A stretch of DNA of 64,000 bases from Candidatus Krumholzibacteriia bacterium (GCA_029865265.1 JAOUHG010000015.1:1-64000); one strand, 5' to 3'; positions 24,160 through 33,980 are shown, numbered from the stretch's first letter. A program made the numbers and translations. Notes: generated by a model from the letters alone, not told the origin.

Positions 24160-25446
24160 GTGGCATACAAACCATACAACTCATTTGAAGTAGCCCAGTC
24201 TCAATTCGACACCATCGCCGAGACCATCGGTCTGGACGACGGAACCCGGCAGTTGCTCCGCAACCCCCTGCGCGAGTTTTCCTTTGCCATCCCGGTGCGC
24301 ATGGACGACGGCACCGTGAAGGTCTTCCGCGGCTTCCGCGTGCAGCACAACGACGCGCGTGGCCCGTGCAAGGGCGGCATTCGTTTCCACCCGCTCGAGA
24401 CGCTGGACACCGTGCGCGCACTCGCCATGTGGATGACGTGGAAGTGCGCCATCGCCGACATCCCCCTGGGCGGTGCCAAAGGCGGCGTGGTGTGCGACCC
24501 GCACAACCTGAGCATGATGGAGCAGGAACGCGTGTGCCGCGGGTGGGTGCGCCAGCTCGCGCAGAACCTCGGCCCCGCCATCGACATTCCCGCGCCGGAC
24601 GTCATGACCAACGCCCAGCATATGCTGTGGATCCTGGACGAGTTCGAACACATCCACGGCCAGCGGCTGCCGGGGACCATCACCGGCAAGCCGGTCGGCA
24701 TGGGCGGCTCGCTGGGCCGCTCGGAGGCGACGGGCTACGGCGTCATCTTCACGCTGCGCGAGGCGCTCAAGCAGCTGGACATCAATATCAAGAACACCAC
24801 CGCCAGCGTGCAGGGCTTCGGCAACGTGGGGCAGTTTGCCGTGCGGCTCTACCAGATGCTGGGCGGCACCGTGACCTGCGTGTCGTCGTGGGACCAGGCC
24901 GACCAGACCTCGTACGCGTTCCATCGCAAGGGCGGCGTGGACGTGGACGAACTGCTGGCCGTCACCGATCGCTACGGCGGGATCGACAAGGCGAAGGCGC
25001 GCGACCTCGGCTACGAGCTCATGCCCGGCGACAAGTGGATCGCGCAGGAGGTCGACATTCTGATCCCCGCCGCGCTGGAGAACCAGATTACGGGTGAGAA
25101 CGTGCGCGAGATTTCGCGCTCCGTAAGATTCATCGCGGAGGGCGCCAACGGCCCCACCACGCCGGAAGCGGACGCGCACATCGACGAGAGGAAGATCTTC
25201 CTCATCCCGGATTTCCTGGCCAACGCCGGCGGGGTGGTGTGCAGCTACTTCGAGCAGGTGCAGAGCAACATGAACTACTACTGGCCCAAGGACGACGTGC
25301 TGGGCCGTCTCGATCTCAAGATGACCTCCGCCTTCGCCACCGTGAGCGAACTGGCGCAGAAGAAGGACGTGCCCATGCGCAGCGCCGCGTACATGATCGC
25401 GATCGACCGGGTTGCGAGGGCCTGCCGGGACCGAGGCTGGGTATAG
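24160..25446 (+). CDS. gdhA: Glutamate dehydrogenase (Glu/Leu/Phe/Val family)
   Basis: This 428-aa enzyme interconverts glutamate and 2-oxoglutarate plus ammonia with NAD(P). Substrate-site motifs are GPCKGGIRFHP (Lys71) and PLGGAKGGV (catalytic Lys107), followed by the conserved PAPDVMTN. The nucleotide-binding domain contains ASVQGFGNVGQFAVRLY (GxGxxG); ILIPAALENQIT and EGANGPTTPEAD complete the pattern. Length fits hexameric enzymes. The start is GTG 24160, with GAGAAGG about ten bases upstream. The bipartite element lies in its leader. It is followed within 12 bases by two PEP-synthase-like proteins that may control or extend nitrogen metabolism. Confidence 0.93.
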   Translation: MAYKPYNSFEVAQSQFDTIAETIGLDDGTRQLLRNPLREFSFAIPVRMDDGTVKVFRGFRVQHNDARGPCKGGIRFHPLETLDTVRALAMWMTWKCAIADIPLGGAKGGVVCDPHNLSMMEQERVCRGWVRQLAQNLGPAIDIPAPDVMTNAQHMLWILDEFEHIHGQRLPGTITGKPVGMGGSLGRSEATGYGVIFTLREALKQLDINIKNTTASVQGFGNVGQFAVRLYQMLGGTVTCVSSWDQADQTSYAFHRKGGVDVDELLAVTDRYGGIDKAKARDLGYELMPGDKWIAQEVDILIPAALENQITGENVREISRSVRFIAEGANGPTTPEADAHIDERKIFLIPDFLANAGGVVCSYFEQVQSNMNYYWPKDDVLGRLDLKMTSAFATVSELAQKKDVPMRSAAYMIAIDRVARACRDRGWV

Positions 25447-25458
25447 AAAAGAGCGTGC

Positions 25459-27192
25459 ATGACGAAGGACCGCGCGAGCGACATCCCCCGCTTCGGCAGA
25501 GCCTTCTTCACGTCGGGGGAGTCGTTCTCCCGGATCGGTGACGGGGAGCTGGGCGGCAAGGCGGAGGGGCTCGTTTCCATCCGGACGGAACTCGCCTCCG
25601 CCGGCCACGCCGCCGTCTCCGTCGACATTCCCACCTCCGCCGTTCTCGCCACCGACGTCTTCGATCATTTCATCGCGAGAAACGGCCTCGCCGAAGTCGC
25701 CTGCTCCGATGCGGCCGACGACCGCATCGCACTGGCCTTCCAGAAGGGAGACCTGCCGGTGGAGGTGGTCGGCGATCTGCGCGCACTCATCGAAGACGTG
25801 CATTCACCGCTCGCCATCCGCTCGTCCAGCCTCCTCGAGGACGCGATGTTTCGCCCCTTCGCCGGCGTCTACCAGACCAAGATGATTCCCAACAACCAGT
25901 CTGACCCCGACGAGCGCTTCCACCGCCTGGTGGAGGCAATCAAGTTCGTTTATGCGTCGGTCTACTCGAAGGGTGCGAAGGGCTACATTCGCGCCGCGGG
26001 CCGCACGGTGACCGACGAGAAGATGGCGGTGATCATCCAGGAGGTGGTGGGCGAACGGCACTTCGACCGCTACTACCCGCACCTGTCCGGGGTGGGGCGA
26101 TCGTACAACTTCTATCCGACGGGTGGCGCCGCGCCGCGGGAAGGCGTCGTGAACCTGGCGCTCGGCCTGGGCAAGACCATCGTGGACGGCGGCATCTCGT
26201 GGCCGTATTCGCCCGCGCATCCTGCCGCGCCGCCGCCGTTTGCGTCGGTGTCCGACCAGATGAAGAACACGCAGCTCGAGTTCTGGGCCGTGAACATGGG
26301 AGATGTGCGCGAGTACGATCCCACCGCGGAGACGGAATACCTGATCAATGCAGATCTGCGGGCGGCGGCGCTGGACGACACGCTGCGTTTCGTCGCGTCC
26401 ACCTACGACGCCGAGCGGGGGCGGCTGGTGGCGGGCATCGGCGTGGATGGACCCCGCGTTCTCAATTTCTCGCCGCTGCTCGAGATGGGAGAATTCGGAC
26501 TCAGCGACGCAATTCGTTCTCTGCTCGCTCTGTGCGAGCAATCGGTGGGCGCGCCGGTGGAGATAGAGTTCGCCGCGACGTTTCCCGACAATCGCAACGA
26601 TCGCGCGCGCCTGGCGCTGCTGCAGGTGCGGCCCATGGTGGTGTCCGACGAGACCGTTACCATCGATGATACGGAATTCGAAGCGCCCGACCTGCTGCTG
26701 GCGTCACCGCGGGTGATGGGGAACGGCAGCGAGAACACCATCTGCGACGTCGTCTATGTCAAACCCGAGCGCTTCGAGGCGCGCTCCACCCGGGTCATTG
26801 CCGCCGAACTGGAGCAACTGAACCGGACGCTCATGGACGACGAGCGGCGTTACCTCCTGATCGGCTTTGGACGCTGGGGCAGTGTTGACCCGTGGCTGGG
26901 GATTCCCGTGAACTGGGGCGATATCGCCAGCGCGAAGGTGATCGTGGAAGCCACCCTTCCGGACATGAACGTCGAGCCCAGCCAGGGGTCGCATTTCTTC
27001 CACAACATCACCAGCTTTGAGGTAAGCTATTTCACCGTGCACCATGAGAAAAAGCCCGGTATCGACTGGGACTGGTTGAACGCCCTGCCCGTGGTGACCG
27101 AGACGGAACACCTGCGACACGTCCGCTGCGACTCGCCGCTGCGCGTCAAGGTGGACGGAAGGAGCGGCCGCGGCGTCATCCGGCACGCCTGA
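25459..27192 (+). CDS. PEP/pyruvate-binding (PPDK-N ATP-grasp) protein without catalytic His or PEP domains
   Basis: This 577-aa protein has a complete PEP-synthase N-terminal ATP-binding domain at residues ~20-395. It includes GDGELGGKAEGLV, SPLAIRSSSLLEDAMFRPFAGVYQT, IIQEVVG and ALLQVRPMV near residue 390. It lacks the swivelling phosphohistidine domain and the PEP-binding barrel, so it is not a PEP synthase. A C-terminal domain (~410-560) has YLLIGFGRWGSVDPWLGIPV followed by WGDI and GSHFFHN, which the next gene repeats. I know no function for that domain. The stop is 26 bases before the next gene, so the two are probably made together with glutamate dehydrogenase. Confidence 0.8.
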   Translation: MTKDRASDIPRFGRAFFTSGESFSRIGDGELGGKAEGLVSIRTELASAGHAAVSVDIPTSAVLATDVFDHFIARNGLAEVACSDAADDRIALAFQKGDLPVEVVGDLRALIEDVHSPLAIRSSSLLEDAMFRPFAGVYQTKMIPNNQSDPDERFHRLVEAIKFVYASVYSKGAKGYIRAAGRTVTDEKMAVIIQEVVGERHFDRYYPHLSGVGRSYNFYPTGGAAPREGVVNLALGLGKTIVDGGISWPYSPAHPAAPPPFASVSDQMKNTQLEFWAVNMGDVREYDPTAETEYLINADLRAAALDDTLRFVASTYDAERGRLVAGIGVDGPRVLNFSPLLEMGEFGLSDAIRSLLALCEQSVGAPVEIEFAATFPDNRNDRARLALLQVRPMVVSDETVTIDDTEFEAPDLLLASPRVMGNGSENTICDVVYVKPERFEARSTRVIAAELEQLNRTLMDDERRYLLIGFGRWGSVDPWLGIPVNWGDIASAKVIVEATLPDMNVEPSQGSHFFHNITSFEVSYFTVHHEKKPGIDWDWLNALPVVTETEHLRHVRCDSPLRVKVDGRSGRGVIRHA

Positions 27193-27218
27193 CCGCACAC
27201 AGCGAGAACCGCACAACC

Positions 27219-30200
27219 ATGCCCGATTCAGAAGAGAGAACCCGACAGATACTGGCCGCGCTGCAGGAGCGCGCCAAGGAACTGAACTGTCTCTACGCGG
27301 TGGACGAAATCCTCAGCATCCGGGGACTGTCCATGGCGGAGATGGCGCCGCGCATCATCGCCACCATTCCCCAGGGCTGGCAGTACTCGGCCATCTGCCA
27401 GGCGCGCCTGGAGGTGCGGGGCGCCGTCTTCCGGCCCGAGGGGTTCGTGGAGACCGAGTGGCGACAGCTGGCGGACATCGTGGTGGAGGGCGAGCGCGCC
27501 GGGCAGATTGCGGTCTTCTACACCGAAGCACGACCCGACGCGGACGAGGGTCCGTTCCTCAAGGAGGAACGCCGGCTGATCAACGCCATTGCGGAGCGCA
27601 TCGCGTTCTTCCTGCTCCAGCAGAAGCTGCGCTCGACGCTGCAGAGCTGGAACGACGCGCGGGCAATATCCACCCAGGAGCACCCTGACTGGAAGGTGAT
27701 CCTGAACTTCATCCGCAAGACGGACCCGCGGCTGCTGGAGCGCGTGACGCGCAAGATGATCAACCGCCTGTGCGAGTCCGGAACCCAGGAAGCCGACGCC
27801 CTCCTGCAGGAGTTCCTCATGGAGTCTCCGCCCGCCGAGGCGGTGGACGAGAACCGGCCCCAGGAACGGCGCGCGCTGGCCGCACTCACCAAGATCACCG
27901 AGAAAGCCTTCGATCTCGCGGCCGGATCGTGGCCCGAGGACGAACTGGTGCAGTGCCTCGAGTCGTGGATCGAAGAAGAGAAGGCGTCGTTCCTCTTCGA
28001 CACCCTGGAGAACCCGCACAGCTCGCTGCAGGCCATCGCGGAGGCGATCCTGCGCTTCCAGAGCGCCAACGTGGACGAGAGCAAGCTGTCGCGCTCCGTG
28101 CAGGCGTCGTTGCGTGCGGCGCTGTTGCGGCGCGTGTTCTCGGACAACCCCTCCTTTGTCAGCGTTGCCAAGGATCACTTTGCGCTGTCGGATTTCTACG
28201 ACATCTTTCCACGCGTCGTGCACTCGTCCGAGAGCCACGGCAAGCTGGGCGGCAAGAGCGCGGGGCTGTTCCTGGCCGCGCAGGTGGCGCGGCGCGCGCC
28301 GGAGGGTTCGGGTCTCTTTGAGAATCTCAAGGTGCCGCGCACGTGGCACGTGAGCTCGGACACCATCCTGGCGTTCATTCACTACAACAACCTCGAGGAC
28401 ATCTACGACCGCAAGTACCGCGAGATCGAGCGCGTGCGTGAGGAGTATCCCCGCGTGGTGCAGGTGATGAAGAACTCCCGCTTCCCGTCCGAGGTGTCCA
28501 AGGGGCTCGCGGCCGCGCTGGACGACTTCGGCGACAACCCCATCATTGTGCGCAGCTCGAGCCTGCTCGAGGACCGCGTGGGCAGCGCGTTCTCCGGCAA
28601 GTACAAGAGCCTCTTCCTCGCCAACCAGGGCTCCAAGACCGCACGCCTGGCAGCGCTGCAGGACGCCATCGCGGAGGTGTACGCGTCCATCTTCGGGCCG
28701 GACCCCATCAAGTACCGCGCGCAACGCGGGCTGTTGGACGTGCACGAGGAGATGGGGATCATGATCCAGGAGGTGGTGGGGCGGCGTGTGGGCAAGTACT
28801 ACCTGCCCGCCTTCGCCGGTGTTGCGCTGAGCAACAACGAGTTCCGCTGGTCGGCGCGTATCCAGCGCGAGGACGGGCTGGTGCGCATGGTGCCGGGCCT
28901 GGGAACGCGCGCGGTCGACCGCCTGAGCGACGACTACCCGGTGCTGCTGGCGCCCGGCCAGCCGGGGTTGCGGGTCAACGTGACCGCGGACGAGGTGGTG
29001 CGCTACTCACCCAAGCGCATGGACGTAATCAACCTGGAGACCAACACCATCGAGTCGGTGGATGTGGAGGAACTGTTCCGCGCCGTCGGGGACGCGTACC
29101 CCATGGCGCGGCGCCTGGTGTCGCTGGTCGACCATGATCGCGTGCGCAAGCCGGTGGGAATGGAGCCCGACTGGGAGACGGACGCCTTCGTGGTGACGTT
29201 CCAGGGGCTGATCACGGAGACGCCGTTCGTGGCGCAGATCCAGGCGTTGCTCACCCTGCTGCGCGAGAAGCTCGGCACGCCGGTGGACATCGAGTTCGCG
29301 CACGACGGACACGACTTCTACCTCCTGCAGTGCCGCGCGCAGAGTTTCACCGAGAAGCACGCGCCCGCGCCCATTCCCCCGGATCTACCGCTCGACCGCG
29401 TGGTATTCACCGCCAACAGGTACATCTCCAACGGCTACGTCCCGAACATCACCCACATCGTCTTCGTGGACCCGGAGAAATACGTCGCCATCACCGAGCT
29501 GGCCACCCTCAAGCGCGTGGGGCGTGCCATCAGCAAGCTCAACGCCGTGCTCCCCAAACGCCAGTTCATCCTCATGGGCCCGGGACGGTGGGGTAGCCGC
29601 GGCGACATCCGCCTGGGCGTGGACGTCACCTACTCTGACATCAACAACACCGCGGTATTGATCGAGATAGCGCGCAAGACGGGCAAGTATCTGCCCGAGC
29701 TGTCATTCGGCACCCACTTCTTCCAGGACCTGGTGGAGGCGGACATCCGCTATCTCCCGCTCTATCCGGATGACGAGGGCATCATCTTCGACGAGAACTT
29801 CCTGCGGCGGGCCCGGAACACGCTGCCGAAGATCCTCCCCGAGTTCTCGGAACTGGAAGACGTGGTGCGCGTGATCGACGTGCCCGCCGAGACCGACGGA
29901 AGGGTGCTGCAGGTGCTGCTCAACGCGGATCTGGACGAGGCGGTCGGTGTCCTGGGCACACCGGCGCCGCCCAGGGACAGGGCGCGGCGCGACGATTACC
30001 TGGTGGCGGAGACCGGGGAGGATCACTGGCGCTGGCGCCTGCGCATGGCGGAACGCATTGCCGCCCATCTCGACCGCAAGCGCTTCCCGGTGCGGGCGAT
30101 GTACGTGTTTGGCAGCGCCAAGAACGCCACCGCGGGACCGGCCAGCGACCTCGACCTCATCGTGCACTTCGACGGCGACGATCGCAAGCGCGAGGAACTG

Positions 30201-30392
30201 TCGCTGTGGCTGGACGGCTGGAGCAAATCGCTGGCCGAGATGAACTACATGCGCACCGGCTACCAGGTGGACGGCCTGCTCGACGTACACTTCGTCACCG
30301 ACGAGGACATCAAGCAGCAGAGCAGCTTCGCCGCCAAGATCAACGCGGTCACCGACGCCGCCCGCGAGCTGGCGCTGCCACCCCTCTCCTGA
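27219..30392 (+). CDS. GAF - PEP/pyruvate-binding (ATP-grasp) - nucleotidyltransferase fusion
   Basis: This 1057-aa protein is modular. A GAF-like sensor lies at ~20-138 and a helical linker at ~150-320. The PPDK-N ATP-binding domain at ~335-710 shows KLGGKSAGLFLA, NPIIVRSSSLLEDRVGSAFSGKYKS and YLLQCRAQS. The C-terminal module shared with the preceding gene (~715-870) has FILMGPGRWGSRGDIRLG and TYSDI. At ~945-1040 a minimal nucleotidyltransferase domain carries GSAKNATAGPASDLDLIVHF, the polymerase-beta pattern GSxxxxxxxxxSDxDLxV. No phosphohistidine or PEP barrel is present. The layout suggests a signal-controlled kinase or ligase plus nucleotidyl transfer. A link to the adjacent glutamate dehydrogenase is inferred from position only. 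Confidence 0.8.
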   Translation: MPDSEERTRQILAALQERAKELNCLYAVDEILSIRGLSMAEMAPRIIATIPQGWQYSAICQARLEVRGAVFRPEGFVETEWRQLADIVVEGERAGQIAVFYTEARPDADEGPFLKEERRLINAIAERIAFFLLQQKLRSTLQSWNDARAISTQEHPDWKVILNFIRKTDPRLLERVTRKMINRLCESGTQEADALLQEFLMESPPAEAVDENRPQERRALAALTKITEKAFDLAAGSWPEDELVQCLESWIEEEKASFLFDTLENPHSSLQAIAEAILRFQSANVDESKLSRSVQASLRAALLRRVFSDNPSFVSVAKDHFALSDFYDIFPRVVHSSESHGKLGGKSAGLFLAAQVARRAPEGSGLFENLKVPRTWHVSSDTILAFIHYNNLEDIYDRKYREIERVREEYPRVVQVMKNSRFPSEVSKGLAAALDDFGDNPIIVRSSSLLEDRVGSAFSGKYKSLFLANQGSKTARLAALQDAIAEVYASIFGPDPIKYRAQRGLLDVHEEMGIMIQEVVGRRVGKYYLPAFAGVALSNNEFRWSARIQREDGLVRMVPGLGTRAVDRLSDDYPVLLAPGQPGLRVNVTADEVVRYSPKRMDVINLETNTIESVDVEELFRAVGDAYPMARRLVSLVDHDRVRKPVGMEPDWETDAFVVTFQGLITETPFVAQIQALLTLLREKLGTPVDIEFAHDGHDFYLLQCRAQSFTEKHAPAPIPPDLPLDRVVFTANRYISNGYVPNITHIVFVDPEKYVAITELATLKRVGRAISKLNAVLPKRQFILMGPGRWGSRGDIRLGVDVTYSDINNTAVLIEIARKTGKYLPELSFGTHFFQDLVEADIRYLPLYPDDEGIIFDENFLRRARNTLPKILPEFSELEDVVRVIDVPAETDGRVLQVLLNADLDEAVGVLGTPAPPRDRARRDDYLVAETGEDHWRWRLRMAERIAAHLDRKRFPVRAMYVFGSAKNATAGPASDLDLIVHFDGDDRKREELSLWLDGWSKSLAEMNYMRTGYQVDGLLDVHFVTDEDIKQQSSFAAKINAVTDAARELALPPLS

Positions 30393-30402
30393 ACGTTGCC
30401 GG

Positions 30403-31242
30403 CTACAGCAGCAGGCGCTCCGCGTCCGCCGGTTTCTCCAGGTCGAACTGGACCAGGGCCAGCTCGGGGCCGTCGTGGGCGGCGCTGAAGAGGTGCGTCT
30501 CTCCGATACGGTCGCGCCAGCTTCCGGTCAGGCGCGCGGACTCGTGGATGTGGCCGTGCAGGGTGACGAGCGGCTGTTTCTCCTCGATGAAACGCCGCAC
30601 CGCGATGCTACCCACGTGCACGTCCAGTGGCACGCCGTCGATTGCCCTGCCATCCAGCGCGGCGCGGTCCAGCCGGGTCTCGTGGGGCGGCGTGTGGAAG
30701 AGCCACACCGCGCGCTGCATGCTCCGGTTCTCCGCCAGCGAATTGATGTCCTCGCTGATGGTCGCGTAGCGGATCTTCTCCGGTGCCACCGCCACGGTGC
30801 GGAAACCCTCCTCGGGCGACAGGCACCCGTGGGGCGTGTAGCGCGACACGTCGTACACCTCCCAGTCCTTGAGACCGAAGGGCGTGGGCGGCACGCACGC
30901 GTAGCCGTACACGTCGTACCCGGCGAGTTCCACGCGGCGATCATGGATGTAGTGCCACAGGCCGCGCCCGGTGAGCGCGGCGCACGCCGGCTCCTCGGTG
31001 CGCGGGTCGTCGTTGCCCAGGACGACGAAGATGGGCGGATAGTCCGCCTGCATGTTCGTTCGCAGTGACTCGAGGCGGGGAGCCAGGACGGTCCCGATGA
31101 AGTCTGCGTCGTGGAACGCGTGGGGCAGGAGGTCGCCGCCGAGAAAGACGGCGGCGGGGCGCCGGGTATCGATTTCGCGGAGGAGTTTCTCGTAGCGATC
31201 GAGCCGCCCGTGGAGGTCGGATGCAAACAGGCAGCGTGTCAC
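30403..31242 (-). CDS. Calcineurin-like metallophosphoesterase
   Basis: This ~279-aa protein shows the metal-ligand motifs in order: FASDLHG near the N-terminus, FLGGDLLP, VLGNDDP (GNxD), and TLHGHIHES near the C-terminus. These bind two metals in phosphoesterases. The substrate is not predictable. The start is uncertain. GTG 31242 places the first motif at the N-terminus and has GGCGGGA upstream; ATG 31269 and GTG 31296 are alternatives. It is convergent with the PEP-synthase-like fusion gene, with 10 bases between the two stops, and divergent from the MBOAT operon. Confidence 0.86.
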   Translation of the reverse strand: MTRCLFASDLHGRLDRYEKLLREIDTRRPAAVFLGGDLLPHAFHDADFIGTVLAPRLESLRTNMQADYPPIFVVLGNDDPRTEEPACAALTGRGLWHYIHDRRVELAGYDVYGYACVPPTPFGLKDWEVYDVSRYTPHGCLSPEEGFRTVAVAPEKIRYATISEDINSLAENRSMQRAVWLFHTPPHETRLDRAALDGRAIDGVPLDVHVGSIAVRRFIEEKQPLVTLHGHIHESARLTGSWRDRIGETHLFSAAHDGPELALVQFDLEKPADAERLLL

Positions 31243-31336
31243 GTTGATCCCGCCATGGCTGGCACCCATGCTCCCACATAACCGCGCGCGTTGCACCTCC
31301 TTCCTGCGCCGGGCGGCAAAGCCAGTCGCGGCGTCA

Positions 31337-31366
31337 TTGCTCGGAACTCGCTATACGTGATATGCT
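31337..31366 (+). promoter_or_regulatory. Predicted promoter of the MBOAT operon
   Basis: TTGCTC (31337-31342) and TATGCT (31361-31366) are 18 bases apart, leaving a leader of about 50 bases. Confidence 0.5.
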
Positions 31367-31423
31367 TACCACCGTACCAGGCGAACTCCGGGGTTGCACC
31401 CACCCCCATTTCCGACAATCGCA

Positions 31424-33949
31424 ATGAACGACCAGTCACAGCGGACTATCAGTGCGCATATCCACGCCGGCCGGGGAAGATTCCATCCCGCCCGGTTGCT
31501 CCGCTTTGCCGCGGTTGCGGTTCAGTTGCTGCTGATAACGCTCGTCGTGAGGACCTTCGCCATCGAGAGCGGGGGATTCTTCCGCCTGTTGAGCGTGGCG
31601 TGCGTCGGTTTCGTGGCGAACCACTTCGCCCCCGTTCGCCTGCGCCTCCCCGTCTTCGTGCTTGTTTCCCTGGTGGGCATGTACTCGGTGCTGGGGCTGT
31701 CGAATGCGGCCCAGATCGTCGGGCTCGGGCTGGTTGTCATAGGACTGGCGCATGTGCCGGTTCGCTTCCGGGTTCGAGTCCTGCTGATGCTCGTGGCCGG
31801 ATGTGGGCTCGCCGCCGTCCGCGCGGGCGGCATCCCCTCGCCTCTGTCGGCGGCCATCTGGCCAATTTTTGGCGCGATGTTCATGTTCCGGATGATCGTC
31901 TATCTGTACGATCTCCACAGCAAGTCCGCTCCGTTCTCCCTCTGGCGCGCGCTGGCGTACTTCTTCATGCTCCCCAACGTGTGCTTCCCTCTGTTTCCGG
32001 TGGTGGACTACAAGAGTTTCTGTCGCACCTATTACGACGACGATGACATGACCGTCTATCAGGCCGGCGTCCAGTGGATGTTCCGGGGGTTAATCCAGCT
32101 GCTGCTGTACCGCTGGGTGTATCAGAATCTGATGGTCGGCGCGGACACGGTGGCAACCCCGCTTGCCGCCGCCCGGTTCATCGTGACGGCGTACCTCATG
32201 TACCTGAAGATCTCGGGCAGCTTCCACATGATCGTGGGAATGCTGCACCTGTTTGGCTTCAATCTGGGCCCGGCAAACAACAAGTACTTCTATTCGGACA
32301 GCTTCACGGACTACTGGCGCCGCATCAACATCTACTGGAAGGACTTCCTGCAGAAGGTGTTCTTCAATCCGGTGTACTTTCGCCTGAGCAAGCGCATTAA
32401 CGCGACGGCGTCGCTCATCGTGGCCACGCTGATCGCGTTTTTCGTGACCTGGGCGCTCCACTCCTACCAGTGGTTCTGGATCCGCGGCAGCTTCCCGGTG
32501 ATCTGGCAGGACATCGTGTTCTGGTCGATCATGGGTATGCTCGTTCTGGGCAACATGCTGTGGGAGAACAAGTACGGGCGCCGGCGGAGCCTCAAGAAGG
32601 CCAGCCTGTCGTCCGGCGCGGCGCTGAAGCTGGGCCTGCGAACCGTGGGCACCTTCGTGGTCGTCTGCTTCAGCTGGGTGATCTGGTCGTCGGAGTCCAT
32701 GGCGGAGTTCCGCATGATCCTCGGGCAACTGGTGCGGGCGGATGCCGGCGACGCGCTGGTGATCCTGGTGGTACTGGCGGGTCTCGGGGTGTTGAAGGTC
32801 CTGGACGCGCGTTCGGAACAGGGGAGTCCCGGGTCGAAGCTGGCGAAGGCGCGCAGGGCCGCCCCGTTCTGGCGCCCGGCCTACGAGGTGGCGGCGACGT
32901 GCGCGGTGATTCTCTTCCTCGCATATCTGCCCCTCGTCTATCCGGTCGATCCCGGGATCAGCAACGTGATCGACGGTCTTAAGTCGTCGCGCATGAACGC
33001 CCGTGATGCCGCCATGATGGACCGCGGGTACTACGAGGACCTCACCAATGTGGCCCGCTTCAATGAAGGACTGGGAAATCTCTACGCGCAGAAACCGCCC
33101 AACTGGGAGCGCTGCTGGGCCATGCACCCGCGGGACGGCTGCCCGGACTTCGAGCTCATCGCCAACAAGAAGGTCTGGTTCAAGGGTGCGGAAATGAGCA
33201 CCAACCAGTGGGCCATGCGCGATCGCCCGTATGAAATGAGCAAGGCGTTGAACACTTATCGCATCGCGGTAACCGGCGCGTCCTACGACATGGGCACGGG
33301 GGTCGGGGACGACGAGGTCTACGACAACCTGGTGGAAGATCGTCTGAATGCAGACGGAGACAGTCTCCACTATGAAATTCTGAACTTCTCGGTGGGCGGG
33401 TACGGTCCGTTGCAGCGCCTCATCGACATGGACGCGCGCATGTTCGATTTCGACCTGGACGCCATGCTCTATATAGGAATCGACGACCTGTACTGGATGG
33501 CCAAGGATGTGGCGGACGCCGCGCAGCTGGGCCTGCCGGTGCCTTACGAGTACATAAACGACGTCATGCGCCAGAATGGTCTGGTAAAGGGGACGTCATT
33601 TGCCGAGGGCATGCAGAAGCTGAAGCCACGCCAGGAGGAACTCCTTCGGTGGCTGTACGGAGAGATAGCGCGCCGCTGTAATGAACGTGGCGTGGTGCCC
33701 ATGGCCGGCTACATTCCCAATACGCGCAAGTACGGTGAAGAGAAGGAAGCCGATTTGCGCCGGCAGATGGAGATCGCGCGCGAGGCGGGTCTGGTGGTGA
33801 TCGATATGACCGCCGCTTTCGAGGGGACGGATCTCCGCTCGCTCTGGATCGCGCCCTGGGACTCGCATCCCAACGCGGAAGGGCATCGGTTGATTGCGAG
33901 CGAGTTGTACGCCGGGTTGCGTGAAAGATTGAACCGCAAGGCATCGTGA
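31424..33949 (+). CDS. MBOAT acyltransferase fused to an SGNH-like domain
   Basis: This ~841-aa protein has about ten membrane helices in residues 1-520. The MBOAT core contains SFHMIVGMLHLFGFNLG, DYWRRINIYWKDFLQKVFFN and the probable catalytic His near residue 343 in WALHSYQWFW. The extracytoplasmic C-terminal domain (~530-835) is SGNH-like, with a block-I-like VTGASYDMG, LNFSVGGYGP, and DSHPNAEGHRLIA carrying the Asp/His pair. MBOAT proteins such as DltB and AlgI move acyl groups across the membrane to envelope polymers. Here the next genes supply a carrier protein and an adenylating enzyme. ATG 31424 is chosen; a TTG at 31394 is possible. There is no clear ribosome site. Confidence 0.87.
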   Translation: MNDQSQRTISAHIHAGRGRFHPARLLRFAAVAVQLLLITLVVRTFAIESGGFFRLLSVACVGFVANHFAPVRLRLPVFVLVSLVGMYSVLGLSNAAQIVGLGLVVIGLAHVPVRFRVRVLLMLVAGCGLAAVRAGGIPSPLSAAIWPIFGAMFMFRMIVYLYDLHSKSAPFSLWRALAYFFMLPNVCFPLFPVVDYKSFCRTYYDDDDMTVYQAGVQWMFRGLIQLLLYRWVYQNLMVGADTVATPLAAARFIVTAYLMYLKISGSFHMIVGMLHLFGFNLGPANNKYFYSDSFTDYWRRINIYWKDFLQKVFFNPVYFRLSKRINATASLIVATLIAFFVTWALHSYQWFWIRGSFPVIWQDIVFWSIMGMLVLGNMLWENKYGRRRSLKKASLSSGAALKLGLRTVGTFVVVCFSWVIWSSESMAEFRMILGQLVRADAGDALVILVVLAGLGVLKVLDARSEQGSPGSKLAKARRAAPFWRPAYEVAATCAVILFLAYLPLVYPVDPGISNVIDGLKSSRMNARDAAMMDRGYYEDLTNVARFNEGLGNLYAQKPPNWERCWAMHPRDGCPDFELIANKKVWFKGAEMSTNQWAMRDRPYEMSKALNTYRIAVTGASYDMGTGVGDDEVYDNLVEDRLNADGDSLHYEILNFSVGGYGPLQRLIDMDARMFDFDLDAMLYIGIDDLYWMAKDVADAAQLGLPVPYEYINDVMRQNGLVKGTSFAEGMQKLKPRQEELLRWLYGEIARRCNERGVVPMAGYIPNTRKYGEEKEADLRRQMEIAREAGLVVIDMTAAFEGTDLRSLWIAPWDSHPNAEGHRLIASELYAGLRERLNRKAS

Positions 33950-33980
33950 GCGGTAGAACCGCCGGAAAGGATTGCAGCAC

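Noticed and set aside
24160-27192. A functional PEP synthase or PPDK beside gdhA
   Set aside because: The phosphohistidine (TxHG-type) and PEP-barrel domains are absent from both neighbouring proteins.
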